From the NCBI GenBank assembly GCA_033809415.1, contig JAPXLT010000016.1, positions 1-33,799 on the forward strand: DNA of 33,799 bases. The letters are read 5' to 3'. This DNA comes from JAQVUB01 sp033809415 (GTDB taxonomy: Bacteria; Verrucomicrobiota; Lentisphaeria; Oligosphaerales; Oligosphaeraceae). Both the position numbers and the translations under genes were made by a program. The notes beneath the pieces were generated by a model, which saw only the letters and a list, made by a program, of their open reading frames with translations, was not told the origin of the DNA and made no database searches. Positions 24,148 through 33,400 of this stretch are shown here, piece by piece. Position 1 is the stretch's first letter; every line of letters starts with the position of its first letter.

Positions 24148-27100
24148 TTATTCGTTCAGCTCGACCAGCGCGAAGGTGTGGAAAGGCAGATGGAGCTTGA
24201 GCGCATTGTTTTCAATGGCAATGACTTTCGTGCCGAACTCGCCTAGGCGCAGTGGTGCGCGTACCCGCGGGACTCTGTATTTTTTCATCGCTTCTTCCAG
24301 CCATTCATAGTCCGGATCGGGAGCAGTCATCAAATCCGTGGCCGTCTTCAGGCCGGACAGTCCGAGTTTGTTCAGATCAAAGGCGATTTCCACATCCTGA
24401 TCCAGGTGTTCCTTGCCGATATGGCCGATGACCGCCAGGATTTTCTTTTCGCTGGCGTGGCGGTAGACGCTGATGATGACATTCTGCCCTTTGATCAGGC
24501 GCGCAGGCTCGTCCCAATAGCCATGGAATTTGGCTTTAGGCACATCGAAGCGGTCATAGAAACGCACGACCTTGTCATAAATGCCATAGTGGGTACGCCA
24601 CAGGCAGGGGAACGTATTGTGCGGCAAAATGGCTGCCAGAATCGCCTTGGTCTGCCTGAACTTATAGGGTTCATCTTCCTCATCGCCGCCATAGCGCTCG
24701 GCCAACTTGTCGGCGGGCATATATACGCTGTTGGTTATCCCGAAGGGCATCGTCGAGAGCTCCGAGGCAAACATTACCAGCTCATAGGAATCCAGAATGT
24801 CCTTCTTGTCGTGCAAGGTGCTGCTGCTTGCCTGTCGCACCTGCTCTCCGTTCAGGAGATGAGTCGTAAAGGTCAAGGCCGGCAGTTGGACATGATCGGT
24901 ATTATGGATCACTAGGATCGGTTCCTTGATTCCCGCTTCGAGCTGAGCCAGCGCAATGCGGCGGTAAAACTCACGCATGCCCAGGAGAGGAAAGCGCTGC
25001 TCGCATCCATGCAACTTGTTGTTGCATTCCGGAATCAGGCCGAAATCAAAGTAAATGCCGGACAGCTCGAAGTGCTCGAGCATCTTTTTATACCGGTAGA
25101 CAAAGAAGTCGCTGGCGCCGGTGGAGGGGCAGCAGCCATACACGTAATGGCCCGTATGATTATAATCCATGGCAATTTCCGGCACCATGCCCCACTCATC
25201 CTTGAAGGCCGCCATTTCCGGATATTTTGCTGAAAGATACATGGCGCAGGTATAGGGAATCGGGCGACACCCAAACGGCTTGATCCTGGCAAGCTCCTTA
25301 TCGAGAGCCGCCGCCTGCCGTCGCCCGTCCTGATTGTCCTGGTCGCCGAAAAAGCTGCCCAAGTCCCCACCGCCGCCTTGCGTGGCGATATAGGTGACAT
25401 CACAGACGGGGCGTTGTCCGGGTCGATTCAAGGGCGACATGTGCGACCAGCCCAGCGTGTTCAGGGGGTAGTTCTCCGGAAGCGGCCGCACCGGGCTGGC
25501 CAGCAGGCCGAAGTCAAAACGGAATGGCTCCCCGGCTTTTAATTTGGCGGCCAGGTTGATTTCGATGATAGTTTCATTGTCATCCTTGAAAAAACGGAAG
25601 GTCTTCAATTTGTCCGAACTCCAGTTTTTACGGGTTTCCGTAAAAAAGCATAGTCCCTTGTCTTCCATGCCGACCCACAGTACCGGGTAATAGCGCAGGA
25701 AGCGTTCGCCGGGATGCAGCCTGGCCGTCGTCCGGCTGCCCCAGCCACCGCCGCCGCTGCCATGCAGGAATTTGACCATGTCGGCTGGCATGCGGATGCG
25801 GATTTTCACGTCATTCAGAGCGGTTTTCGGTGTGATTTCGAGTTGGTTCCAGACCACGCCGTCATACTCGATCCAGGAGTTTCCGGCGAGCTGAGCTTCT
25901 GCGCTGTCTGCCTGCATCTGAAATTCGCCACGATGCGCCGCCGTCTTGCTACCGCTGTAGACACCCTGATGCAGTTCCTTTCCATTTGCCAGCAGGGCGA
26001 TGGGGGCTGTCAGCAACTCGCGATTCTGGCTGCGGATTTGGCTCGGGAACACGCTGTTTTTCCAGGTATAGTCACGTCCCCACATGGAGACGGTCAGGCC
26101 TGACGCCGCGTTGCTATATTGAAGCGGAGTAAACGGCGGAATGATCCGCTTCTCATCAAAATCCTGCCTGGCCCATTCGCCGATACCCGGGTAGTTCAGG
26201 GGTTGCGAGTAAATCACCTCGCCGTTGCGGTCATTGAGCAGGTCAATGCGGTATTCACCAGCCTGGTTCTGCCGGGAAAAGGGGATCACCAGCTCCGCTT
26301 CGGCAAGCGTTTGGCGGAAAAGCACCTTTTTATCCGGAGCAGTCAGCAGCAGCGTTCCGGAAAAATCCGCCCCGAATTTATTCCGCAGCATCGGCAAGCG
26401 TACTTTCACCGGAATTTTTTCACTGAGGAACAGGGCCTGGATGGTGAAGTAGTCCGCTTGCAGCTGGAACGGGACGATTTCCCGCATATACACCTGGTTC
26501 CCCCGCGCCAGGCTGTAGACCAGGCAGTCATAGCCGGTGTTGCTGATGGATATGTCCAGCTTGTCCGTCATATATTCTTCAGGCTTGAGTTGAAAGACCC
26601 GGTCGTATATCGGCAACGGCTGGGAACTGCCGTCCAAATGTCCGAGTTCGAGGCGATAGCGCAGGGCGCCGCCGGCCTTGGCCGCCAAGGCGATTTCATG
26701 CTTGTAGTCGCCGAGATTGGGATTGCTTTGCTCGAGAATCTGCATCACCGGCGCCTCTTCGAGAAAAACCAGGTCTACATGCTCTTCCGGGTTTCCATAG
26801 GTTTTTCCGATTAGATTCAGGGAGCTGGTAATCTCCACTTTCGGGACTTTCCAGGAGCGGCAGAAGTTGAATTTGACAGTTTCCTTCGGGGGCCCTGACA
26901 ATTCCAGGGTTTTCCACGGGATGGCCACTTCCCCCTGCCAGAGCTGCGAGTCGTCAATGCGCATCTTCAGGGTGCTCTTGTAAGTCCACGTGCCATTCCA
27001 CTTGCTGTCAACTCCAAGCCATTCGACATAGCCTCCGGCGACATTTCCCCCGAAACGGTAGCGGCGGTCGGCGATTGTGATATAAAACTCGAAGGATTCG

Positions 27101-28062
27101 GTTCCCCATACCTCCGGCTCATAATTCGCTTCCCGCAGGCCGCCGGCCTGGATCGAAGTGCCGCCCGGGAAAATCGTCCGAAAGCCGAGGTACAGGTTCT
27201 GGTCATCGTAGGTCAGCGCAAAACCATGCGGCGGAAGCTCGCCGCTCTTCTCCTTGAATTGCCCGTAGATCAAGCTCGGCATGCTGGCCGCAAAATGCCA
27301 GGCACCTTCATTCAGCTCTCCATCCACGACCGGCGCGGCGCCGACCAGGCGCGGCACGCTCAGCAAAGGCGGCTGCGATAGATGCAGGGGCGTGAATTCA
27401 ACGCCGCACAAACCGGCCATCTCCGCCGGAGACAGGGCGCGGTTCCAGAGCCGCAATTCCTTCGCCTGGCAGTCATTCCCCCAGCCTTTTGGAGCATACC
27501 AGCCGTCTTTGTAGGGACCGATATTCAGGTTTCCAAGTGTCGCCATGGGAAGTGGCTGCGGAGCTTCCGAGAGCAGCTTTCCATCCTGGTAAATCCGCAC
27601 CGTGCTGCCGTCATACGTGAAGGCAAATGCATATTCCTTATTGTACTCCAAGGCTTCCGGGCTTTGGTAGCGCATGGTCTTGCTGCGGTCAGTAAAAGAA
27701 AAACTCCATTTGGCGTTCTTCTCTCCGCTGTTGATTGCCCAGCCTGCGTTGAGGCGGCTGCGCGTCCGCAACGTCAGCAGATACCTCGGCAACAGTAATT
27801 CCGTTTCGGGGCGTTGCAGGCGGAAACGGAAGAAGACCGTTCCGGCTTCCTGGCTCAACAAGGTCGCCGCCGGCAGGCTGAGCCCCTGCTGCCCGAAAAT
27901 CCAATATTGGTCACTGGTGAATTCCCCCGCCAGAGGCACAGTCTGCCCGGCAACCTGCAAATCTTGTGCTCGGTCAAATATGAGTTTGAATGTCTCATCC
28001 GAGGCATACAGGCCTGACAGGATGAACAGCCCCAGCAAAAAGGCAAGATAGCTTCGCTTCAT
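24148..28062 (-). CDS. Secreted LamG / CBM9-like / DUF6067-like giant glycoside hydrolase
   Basis: Predicted exported enzyme of 1304 residues. Residues 1-20 are a signal peptide (SYLAFLLGLFILSGLYAS). Residues 30-225 are LamG-like (YAFAFTYDGSTVRIYQDGK, AKELRLWNRALSPAEMAGLC). Residues 235-440 resemble CBM9 (GAAPVVDGELNEGAW, DDQNLYLGFR, EVWGTESFEFYI, WQGEVAIPWKTLEL). The C-terminal half resembles DUF6067/GH123-related enzymes, with GIYFDFGLIPECNNKLHGC at about 1002-1020 and Asp1006 as candidate catalytic acid, HNTDHVQLPALTF and YWDEPARLIKGQNVI. It is a close paralogue of the partial gene at 30500-33799, domain for domain. A prepilin-like gene lies 104 bases upstream on the same strand. The substrate is unknown. 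Confidence 0.8.
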   Translation of the reverse strand: MKRSYLAFLLGLFILSGLYASDETFKLIFDRAQDLQVAGQTVPLAGEFTSDQYWIFGQQGLSLPAATLLSQEAGTVFFRFRLQRPETELLLPRYLLTLRTRSRLNAGWAINSGEKNAKWSFSFTDRSKTMRYQSPEALEYNKEYAFAFTYDGSTVRIYQDGKLLSEAPQPLPMATLGNLNIGPYKDGWYAPKGWGNDCQAKELRLWNRALSPAEMAGLCGVEFTPLHLSQPPLLSVPRLVGAAPVVDGELNEGAWHFAASMPSLIYGQFKEKSGELPPHGFALTYDDQNLYLGFRTIFPGGTSIQAGGLREANYEPEVWGTESFEFYITIADRRYRFGGNVAGGYVEWLGVDSKWNGTWTYKSTLKMRIDDSQLWQGEVAIPWKTLELSGPPKETVKFNFCRSWKVPKVEITSSLNLIGKTYGNPEEHVDLVFLEEAPVMQILEQSNPNLGDYKHEIALAAKAGGALRYRLELGHLDGSSQPLPIYDRVFQLKPEEYMTDKLDISISNTGYDCLVYSLARGNQVYMREIVPFQLQADYFTIQALFLSEKIPVKVRLPMLRNKFGADFSGTLLLTAPDKKVLFRQTLAEAELVIPFSRQNQAGEYRIDLLNDRNGEVIYSQPLNYPGIGEWARQDFDEKRIIPPFTPLQYSNAASGLTVSMWGRDYTWKNSVFPSQIRSQNRELLTAPIALLANGKELHQGVYSGSKTAAHRGEFQMQADSAEAQLAGNSWIEYDGVVWNQLEITPKTALNDVKIRIRMPADMVKFLHGSGGGGWGSRTTARLHPGERFLRYYPVLWVGMEDKGLCFFTETRKNWSSDKLKTFRFFKDDNETIIEINLAAKLKAGEPFRFDFGLLASPVRPLPENYPLNTLGWSHMSPLNRPGQRPVCDVTYIATQGGGGDLGSFFGDQDNQDGRRQAAALDKELARIKPFGCRPIPYTCAMYLSAKYPEMAAFKDEWGMVPEIAMDYNHTGHYVYGCCPSTGASDFFVYRYKKMLEHFELSGIYFDFGLIPECNNKLHGCEQRFPLLGMREFYRRIALAQLEAGIKEPILVIHNTDHVQLPALTFTTHLLNGEQVRQASSSTLHDKKDILDSYELVMFASELSTMPFGITNSVYMPADKLAERYGGDEEDEPYKFRQTKAILAAILPHNTFPCLWRTHYGIYDKVVRFYDRFDVPKAKFHGYWDEPARLIKGQNVIISVYRHASEKKILAVIGHIGKEHLDQDVEIAFDLNKLGLSGLKTATDLMTAPDPDYEWLEEAMKKYRVPRVRAPLRLGEFGTKVIAIENNALKLHLPFHTFALVELNE

Positions 28063-28087
28063 TTCAAAATCCTTTCTTTTATTGTTA

Positions 28088-28166
28088 TCAGCGTTTCAGA
28101 GGATTCCAAGTGATAATACCCGAACTGTCGGCAAAGAAATTGGCGGTATGCTGTTGACTGTGCGAG
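28088..28166 (-). other. Possible displaced prepilin C-terminus between two genes
   Basis: Directly after the prepilin-like stop codon, another reading frame gives HTANFFADSSGIITWNPLKR before a stop codon. It resembles prepilin-like tails, compare SGYFSGGASKLPWCPIK of the gene just upstream. It may be the remnant of an older 3' end or of a deleted second copy. Confidence 0.3.
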
Positions 28167-28910
28167 TTATTTGATCGGACACCATGGCAGCTTGCTTGCC
28201 CCGCCGGAAAAATAACCGGACACATATGGATTGTTGCTGGCTGTATGCGCGAAGCGGGACAGGTTCGTGCAGGTTTTCTGGCTTTCAGCATGGGCATCCG
28301 GGTACAGAACGTTGCAGGCTCCGTCGTGGCGGTTGTCGATAAGCCCCCAGGCACCCGCCTCCGAATAAAATTCCGGCATGTGGACATATCCTCTCATGCG
28401 CACTGAATTGTAATAATCATCTGCACACATAATTACTTTGGACGGAGATTTGATTTTGGGCACCAACAGCTTGACCCCATAGGTGCCGTGTGAAAACAAG
28501 CGGCTCATACCGTAGTTGATGTAAGTATAATAACCATCCGGAGCAGCGTCAGGATTTTGCGCAGGGCGTTTGCGGGAACCAGGATGATCCTGCATCAGAG
28601 GACACATAAAGACATCTCCGGGAAGACTGACTGCAGCAGAGAGCAAATGTGCCCACTGCCAGGTTTGATTAGCCCCTCCGACAACATGGGTGTCAAAGAG
28701 CGGTGGCATCCGGTCGGCATTTTCATCTATGTAAATCGCCATTGCAAACCCGATCTGACGCAAATTGCCTAGACAACGGGCGGATTGCGCCTTGCCGCGG
28801 GCTTTGCTCAAAGCCGGCAGCAGCATCGATGCCAGAATCGCAATGATGGCGATGACGACCAGCAGTTCAATGAGTGTAAAGAAAGAACGTAAGCGCTTTT
28901 TGATAAACAT
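28167..28910 (-). CDS. Prepilin-like protein with N-terminal methylation-type segment
   Basis: A pseudopilin-like protein of 247 residues from the ATG at 28910, chosen because AGGAG lies nine bases upstream; the longer frame to 28955 has no such signal. The leader MFIKKRLRSF precedes FTLIELLVVIAII with Glu5; the residue before the expected cut is Phe, not Gly. SKARGKAQSARC follows the helix. The C-terminal motif is H-X9-DA (RHDGACNVLYPDAHA), a departure from the usual DG. It precedes the 1304-residue LamG/CBM9 enzyme in the same direction and is probably cotranscribed with it. Confidence 0.87.
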   Translation of the reverse strand: MFIKKRLRSFFTLIELLVVIAIIAILASMLLPALSKARGKAQSARCLGNLRQIGFAMAIYIDENADRMPPLFDTHVVGGANQTWQWAHLLSAAVSLPGDVFMCPLMQDHPGSRKRPAQNPDAAPDGYYTYINYGMSRLFSHGTYGVKLLVPKIKSPSKVIMCADDYYNSVRMRGYVHMPEFYSEAGAWGLIDNRHDGACNVLYPDAHAESQKTCTNLSRFAHTASNNPYVSGYFSGGASKLPWCPIK

Positions 28911-29210
28911 GATATAAATCTCCTTCTGTTTTTTCGAATAATCTTCCAAATTCAAGGACTCATACCCCGTCTGTGCAAACGGAAATGAATAACCGGTCTG
29001 TCGTTAATCAATCCATGATCTGCTCTATGCACAAAATGTATACTTCCTATTCCGGAAAAGCAACCCGCAGCCACCAAAAAGTCATTTGATTGTCTGATTG
29101 ATTGCAAAGTAATGGTATGTACGAATCCACATAAATATATATTGACAGAGATGAAAAAGCTATGGTTGGCATTGAAAAGTGGCGAAAGTTAACTTAAACT
29201 TAATGCAATC
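28911..29210. other. Gap upstream of the prepilin-like gene
   Basis: AT-rich, no gene seen. It should contain the promoter of the prepilin-enzyme operon, but I found no convincing minus-strand -35/-10 pair. TTCC-GGAATA-GGAA near 29050-29064 is a small palindrome. Confidence 0.35.
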
Positions 29211-29251
29211 GAAGTTTTTCGGGTCTTTTCGTGGTTTTTGCGGTTAAAAAA
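29211..29251 (-). repeat. CACGAAAA-type repeat fragment at the end of the FAD pseudogene
   Basis: Minus-strand reading TTTTTTAACCGCAAAAACCACG, AAAAGACCCGAAAAACTTC. It supplies the TAA stop codon of the decayed gene and stands in its sense orientation, as at the regulator gene at 1449. Confidence 0.65.
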
Positions 29252-29584
29252 GTTGACGATGCCAAGGGGGCGTATCGGTATCAGCCGGGCTAATCCGCTG
29301 CAGAGCGGCCTGTGCCGCAGCCAAACCGGCCACATAGCCCAATTGTATCATCGTGTGCGACAGGCGGCAGCTGGCAGCGATAAGGAATGTCATATGGGTG
29401 CAGACAAATACCCTCTCCATGGCTGTCTATCCTATGATCCGCAGCAGCAATACTGTCGAGAACCAATGCTGCGACAGAATATCATTTTCCATCAGCATAT
29501 GCCGTCAGAGCACCCGATGCGTCTCCCGTAAACCCAGACCCTGAAAGAACATTTTGAGGCGATAGCGGCGGAATTCCGACCATT
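29244..29584 (-). pseudogene. Decayed C-terminal part of an FAD-dependent oxidoreductase
   Basis: Translating the minus strand in successive frames gives pieces of one protein. GLGLRETHRVL is followed by an in-frame TGA, then RHMLMENDILSQHWF. One base is missing before DSIAAADHRIDSHGEG and LHPYDIPYRC. A frame change with apparent deletion then leads to CRLSHTM, QLGYVAGLAAAQAAL and QRISPADTD before the stop codon. The order and wording match the end of FAD-dependent oxidoreductases (PF12831-type, as in NLLVAGRC...GQAAGTAAA). The N-terminal dinucleotide-binding part is absent: the fragment begins about ten bases after the SDR stop codon. Longer frames on the other strand here are shadows. Confidence 0.68.
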
Positions 29585-29594
29585 GAGTCTGCGA

Positions 29595-30311
29595 TCAGAA
29601 CGGAATGATTTCCTGAATTACAGGCTGCACCATGATTTCCGGGAAACAGAGATGATCCGGGGTTTCACAGATGCCGGCGACAATTTCGCCCATCTGCTCC
29701 CCGGTCATCACCTGTTGCAGAGTCTCCGGATCACGTTCGGGAAGATTTGCCGCCTTGGAAAAATCGGTCGCCCCCCAGGACGGTGTCAACACCGTGACCC
29801 GGACATTATGGGGGCGCAGTTCCGTGTACAGTGCACGGCTGAGCCGGTCAACACCCGCCTTCCCGGCGGTATAGGTCGTCCACCCCGGCCAGCCATAGTG
29901 CGCGCAGACGCTGGATACATTGATGATCAACCCGGACTTCTGGGCGATCATCACGCGGGCTGCACGTTTGCAGCCGAGCAGCACTCCGGTAAGGTTGATA
30001 TTGACCGAGCGGATGATTTCCTCATCGCTGCTTTCCACCAGCGGCGCGATGCGAACTCCTGCCCCGGCATTGTTGACCAGCACATCCAGCCTCGGGCCGT
30101 TTGCTTCGAAAACCCGGTTCCAGTCATCCGGGTTGCAGACATCCGCCTGGACATAGGCGACACCGAGCTGTTTGGCAGCCTGTTCGAGAACTTGCAGACG
30201 GCGACCGGTTATCAACACCTCCGCCCCGCGCTGCTTCAAGACCTTCGCCATTCCATAGCCATATCCGCATGACCCGCCAGTAATAATCACTTTCTTGTTA
30301 CGACAATCCAT
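29595..30311 (-). CDS. SDR-family oxidoreductase
   Basis: A 238-residue short-chain dehydrogenase/reductase. Classical features are present: TGGSCGYGYG nucleotide-binding loop (11-20), NNAGAG (81-86), Ser in NVSSVCAHYG, and the catalytic YTAGK. Binding of NAD(P)H is expected; R37-R38 after the second strand hint at NADPH. AAGGAG lies seven bases before the ATG. It follows the partial LamG/CBM9/DUF6067 enzyme at 188 bases and is in turn followed by an FAD oxidoreductase remnant, so this may once have been a sugar-oxidation operon. The specific substrate cannot be assigned. Confidence 0.9.
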   Translation of the reverse strand: MDCRNKKVIITGGSCGYGYGMAKVLKQRGAEVLITGRRLQVLEQAAKQLGVAYVQADVCNPDDWNRVFEANGPRLDVLVNNAGAGVRIAPLVESSDEEIIRSVNINLTGVLLGCKRAARVMIAQKSGLIINVSSVCAHYGWPGWTTYTAGKAGVDRLSRALYTELRPHNVRVTVLTPSWGATDFSKAANLPERDPETLQQVMTGEQMGEIVAGICETPDHLCFPEIMVQPVIQEIIPF

Positions 30312-30499
30312 TGAACAACTCCTTTGTTAGTTAAACCCAAAAACACAGATTGCTTTCAGAAATACCCTGCTAAAAACAGGTGTATTCAGCTCGATTTTCT
30401 CCTTGAGTAAACTGTTTTTCCAAAAAACCTTTTCATGATTATTGTTTCACCTTGGCTTGTTTCCGGCATATTTAACCTGTTTGCACAGTGGGATAAAAA

Positions 30500-33400
30500 T
30501 TAAGGTGTCAGTTCAACGATGGCAAAAGTGTGCCAGCGCAGTTTGATTTTTAGTGTCCCGTCATGAATGGATTCCACTTGCGAGCCAAAGTCCCCGAGGT
30601 CCAGAGGCGCACGGACACGTGGCACATTGTTTTTCTTCTGAATCTCATACAGTTCCATGTAGTCCGGGTCCTCCGCCTGCATTACATCCACTGCCCGGCC
30701 AGGGACAAAACCCAGCTTGGACTGGTCAAACGCAATGCTGACATCGCGGTATTGGTGTTCCTTCCCTATATGCGAAATGACCGCCAGCGCTTTTTTTGCC
30801 GAGGGGTGCCGGTAGACACTTACATAAATATCATCGGCGCCCGCGACTTTTGCAGGCTCATCCCAGTAGCCGATGAACCGGGCCTTGGGAACCCCGAATT
30901 TCTCGTATGCCCGCACCACCTTCTCGATGATGCCATAGTGGCAACGGGACTGAGCCACTATGGTGTTATGGGGCAGGCATCCGGCTAAAAAGGCCTGGGT
31001 GATGCGGAATTTATAAAGTTCCGGGTCCTCCTTGCCGCCGCCAAACTGCGGTAAAAGCACGTCATTTGCCTGATAGACCGAATTTGTAATCCCAAAGGGG
31101 AGGCTGCTCAGCTCCGAAGCGAACATCGGCAGCCCATAGGTGTCCAGGATATCCTTGCCGTCATGCATGAGGTTGCTGCTGTGCTGGCGGATATGCTCCC
31201 CGTTGAACAGATGCGAGACAAATGTCATCGCCGGCACCTGGACACTGTCAGTATTGTGCAAAACAATCAGGGGTTCCTTGATGCCGCTCTGGTATATTAC
31301 CAGTGCAGTGCGCCGATAAAACTCCCTCTGGGCCAAAATGGGATAGCGATCATTGCAGCCATGGTTTTTATTGCTGCAGAAGCCGATCGTGCCAAAGTCG
31401 TAGTAGAATCCATCAAAGGGTATCTTTTTCAGGATTTCGCGCAGCTTCAACTGAATATATGCGTTGGCATGGCTTGCAGGGCAGGCATCATACATGACAA
31501 ACCTGCGTCCATCGTGCTCATAATCCAAAGTATGCTCGGGCAGCATCTTCCATTCATCCGCAAACGCAGCCGCTTCCGGATATTCCTCTGTCAGATAATG
31601 GCCACAGATATATTGTACTCCACGGGTTCCGGCCTTCTTCACGTCATTGATGTTTTGCCTGAGATTGTCTTCCCCGTGTTTGCACCAATCCATATCGAAA
31701 TAATTGCCGCCAAGGGAGGCTCGTGCATGGCATAGTGCGATCGCATCCACGGGAGCGTGCCCCGGACGACGCATCAACATGCAGAACCGGTCCCCAAAAA
31801 TATTCATGGGATAATCAGCCGGGAGGGGCTTGACCGGCGTAGCGACGAATCCGAACTCGAATTCGAGGGATGCCCCTGCCTTCAGTCCCTTTGCGATCTG
31901 GACCAGGATTTCCGCCTTGTCCCCTTGTTTCGTGATGATGAAGGCCTCTTTAGCCGGCGCCGTCCATGTGCGGCGGGTTTCGGTGAACAGGCACAGCCCC
32001 TTGTCCTCCATGCCAACCCACACCATTGGGTAGAATGAAACAACCGTCCTGCCCTCATTCAGGCGTTCGGTACGCTTTGCACCCCAGGAGTCGCCTCTTG
32101 ATGTGTGAAGATATTTCATCATCGCCGCCGGCATTCGGAAACGCAAGGCAAGATGATCGACGCCTGCTTTCAACGCCACCTTGTATTTCGTGTAGGACAC
32201 GCCGTCGTATTCCACCCAGCCGCTTGCCTGGATTTCGCAGCGCCCGTCCTCGGCCCTGGCGGTGAAATCGGCATGGTGGGGGGCGGATTTTCCAGGAGTG
32301 AAACCGGCGCCCGGGACCGGCGCGCCGTCCACAAGGACTTCGGGCTCGGCGGTGAAAAAGTCCGCATTCTGGGTCTTGATCCTTGCAGGGAAGACGGAAT
32401 TTCCATAAATGTAGCTGCGCCCCCACATGTCATATTGGCTGCCCGTGGTTGCCATTGGAGTGAAAGGCGGGAGGATGACTTCCTCCGGGAACTGCGCGGC
32501 ATGCCATTCTCCCAGCCCGGGGAAATTGATGGGCAGTTCTGAGACGACGGTTCCATCCGCCCCGACAAGCCGTGCCTTGTATTCGCCGGCAGGCGCCGTC
32601 CTGGATGCAAAAGGAACCTCCATGTTCTCGCCTGTGACCGGGACGCGCATCATCTCCCTGCCGTCCGGCGAGGAAAGGGTAAGCGCCGGCTTGATGTCGC
32701 CGTGTTTTCCCGCAATCAGTTCGGTCTGCACAGTAAAAAGGATTTTTTCACCAAGGAAACGTGGATAGGCGTCCAAATAGACCTCGATCAGGCGGAATGG
32801 CACCATGGTGCGTTCATAGATGGCATCCCCCTTGCGGAGAACGAAAAGCATGTAGTCATAAGCGGTCTTGGTGATTTTTGCATCAATGTCCAATTCCCTG
32901 GTCTCGCCGGCCTGCAAGTCCACAATGCTGGAAAAGACCGGCGAAGGGGCGGCGATGTTCTTCCCGTCCACCAGCAAAACCTCACAAGTGTATTTTCCGG
33001 CTTCAGGAGCATATATGGATGCTTTCAGGAGCATTCTGCCGCGGGTGGGGTCGTTTCTTTCAAGGAGCTGCGCCGTCGGCGCAGTGGCAAACTTCAGTTC
33101 GTGGGCAAATTCCTCCTTGCCGTATGTTCCGTCATACGCGCAGGATGTGGCGCCGGAGTAATCCTGGAGGCACCAGGTGCGGGCGAAATTGAACTTGGCG
33201 CCGCTTTTGGGCGGCCCCTGCAAGCCAAGGGTTGACCAGGGGATGACGGCCTCAGCCTCCCAAATGCGTGAATCATCAATTTTCATGGACATGGTTGACT
33301 TGTACTGCCACGGCCCGTCCCAGTCCCGCCGGGACCCCTTGGTTTCCGTGGAGCCTCCGGCCACATTGCCGGCAAAGCGAAAGCGCGTCCCGTCTATCCA

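Noticed and set aside
29142..29147. TTGACA as a plus-strand promoter
   Set aside because: No -10 hexamer at a usual distance and no plus-strand gene downstream.
29238..29531. 97-residue frame on the plus strand after the SDR gene
   Set aside because: It is the complement of the FAD-oxidoreductase remnant, whose minus-strand pieces make recognisable protein.
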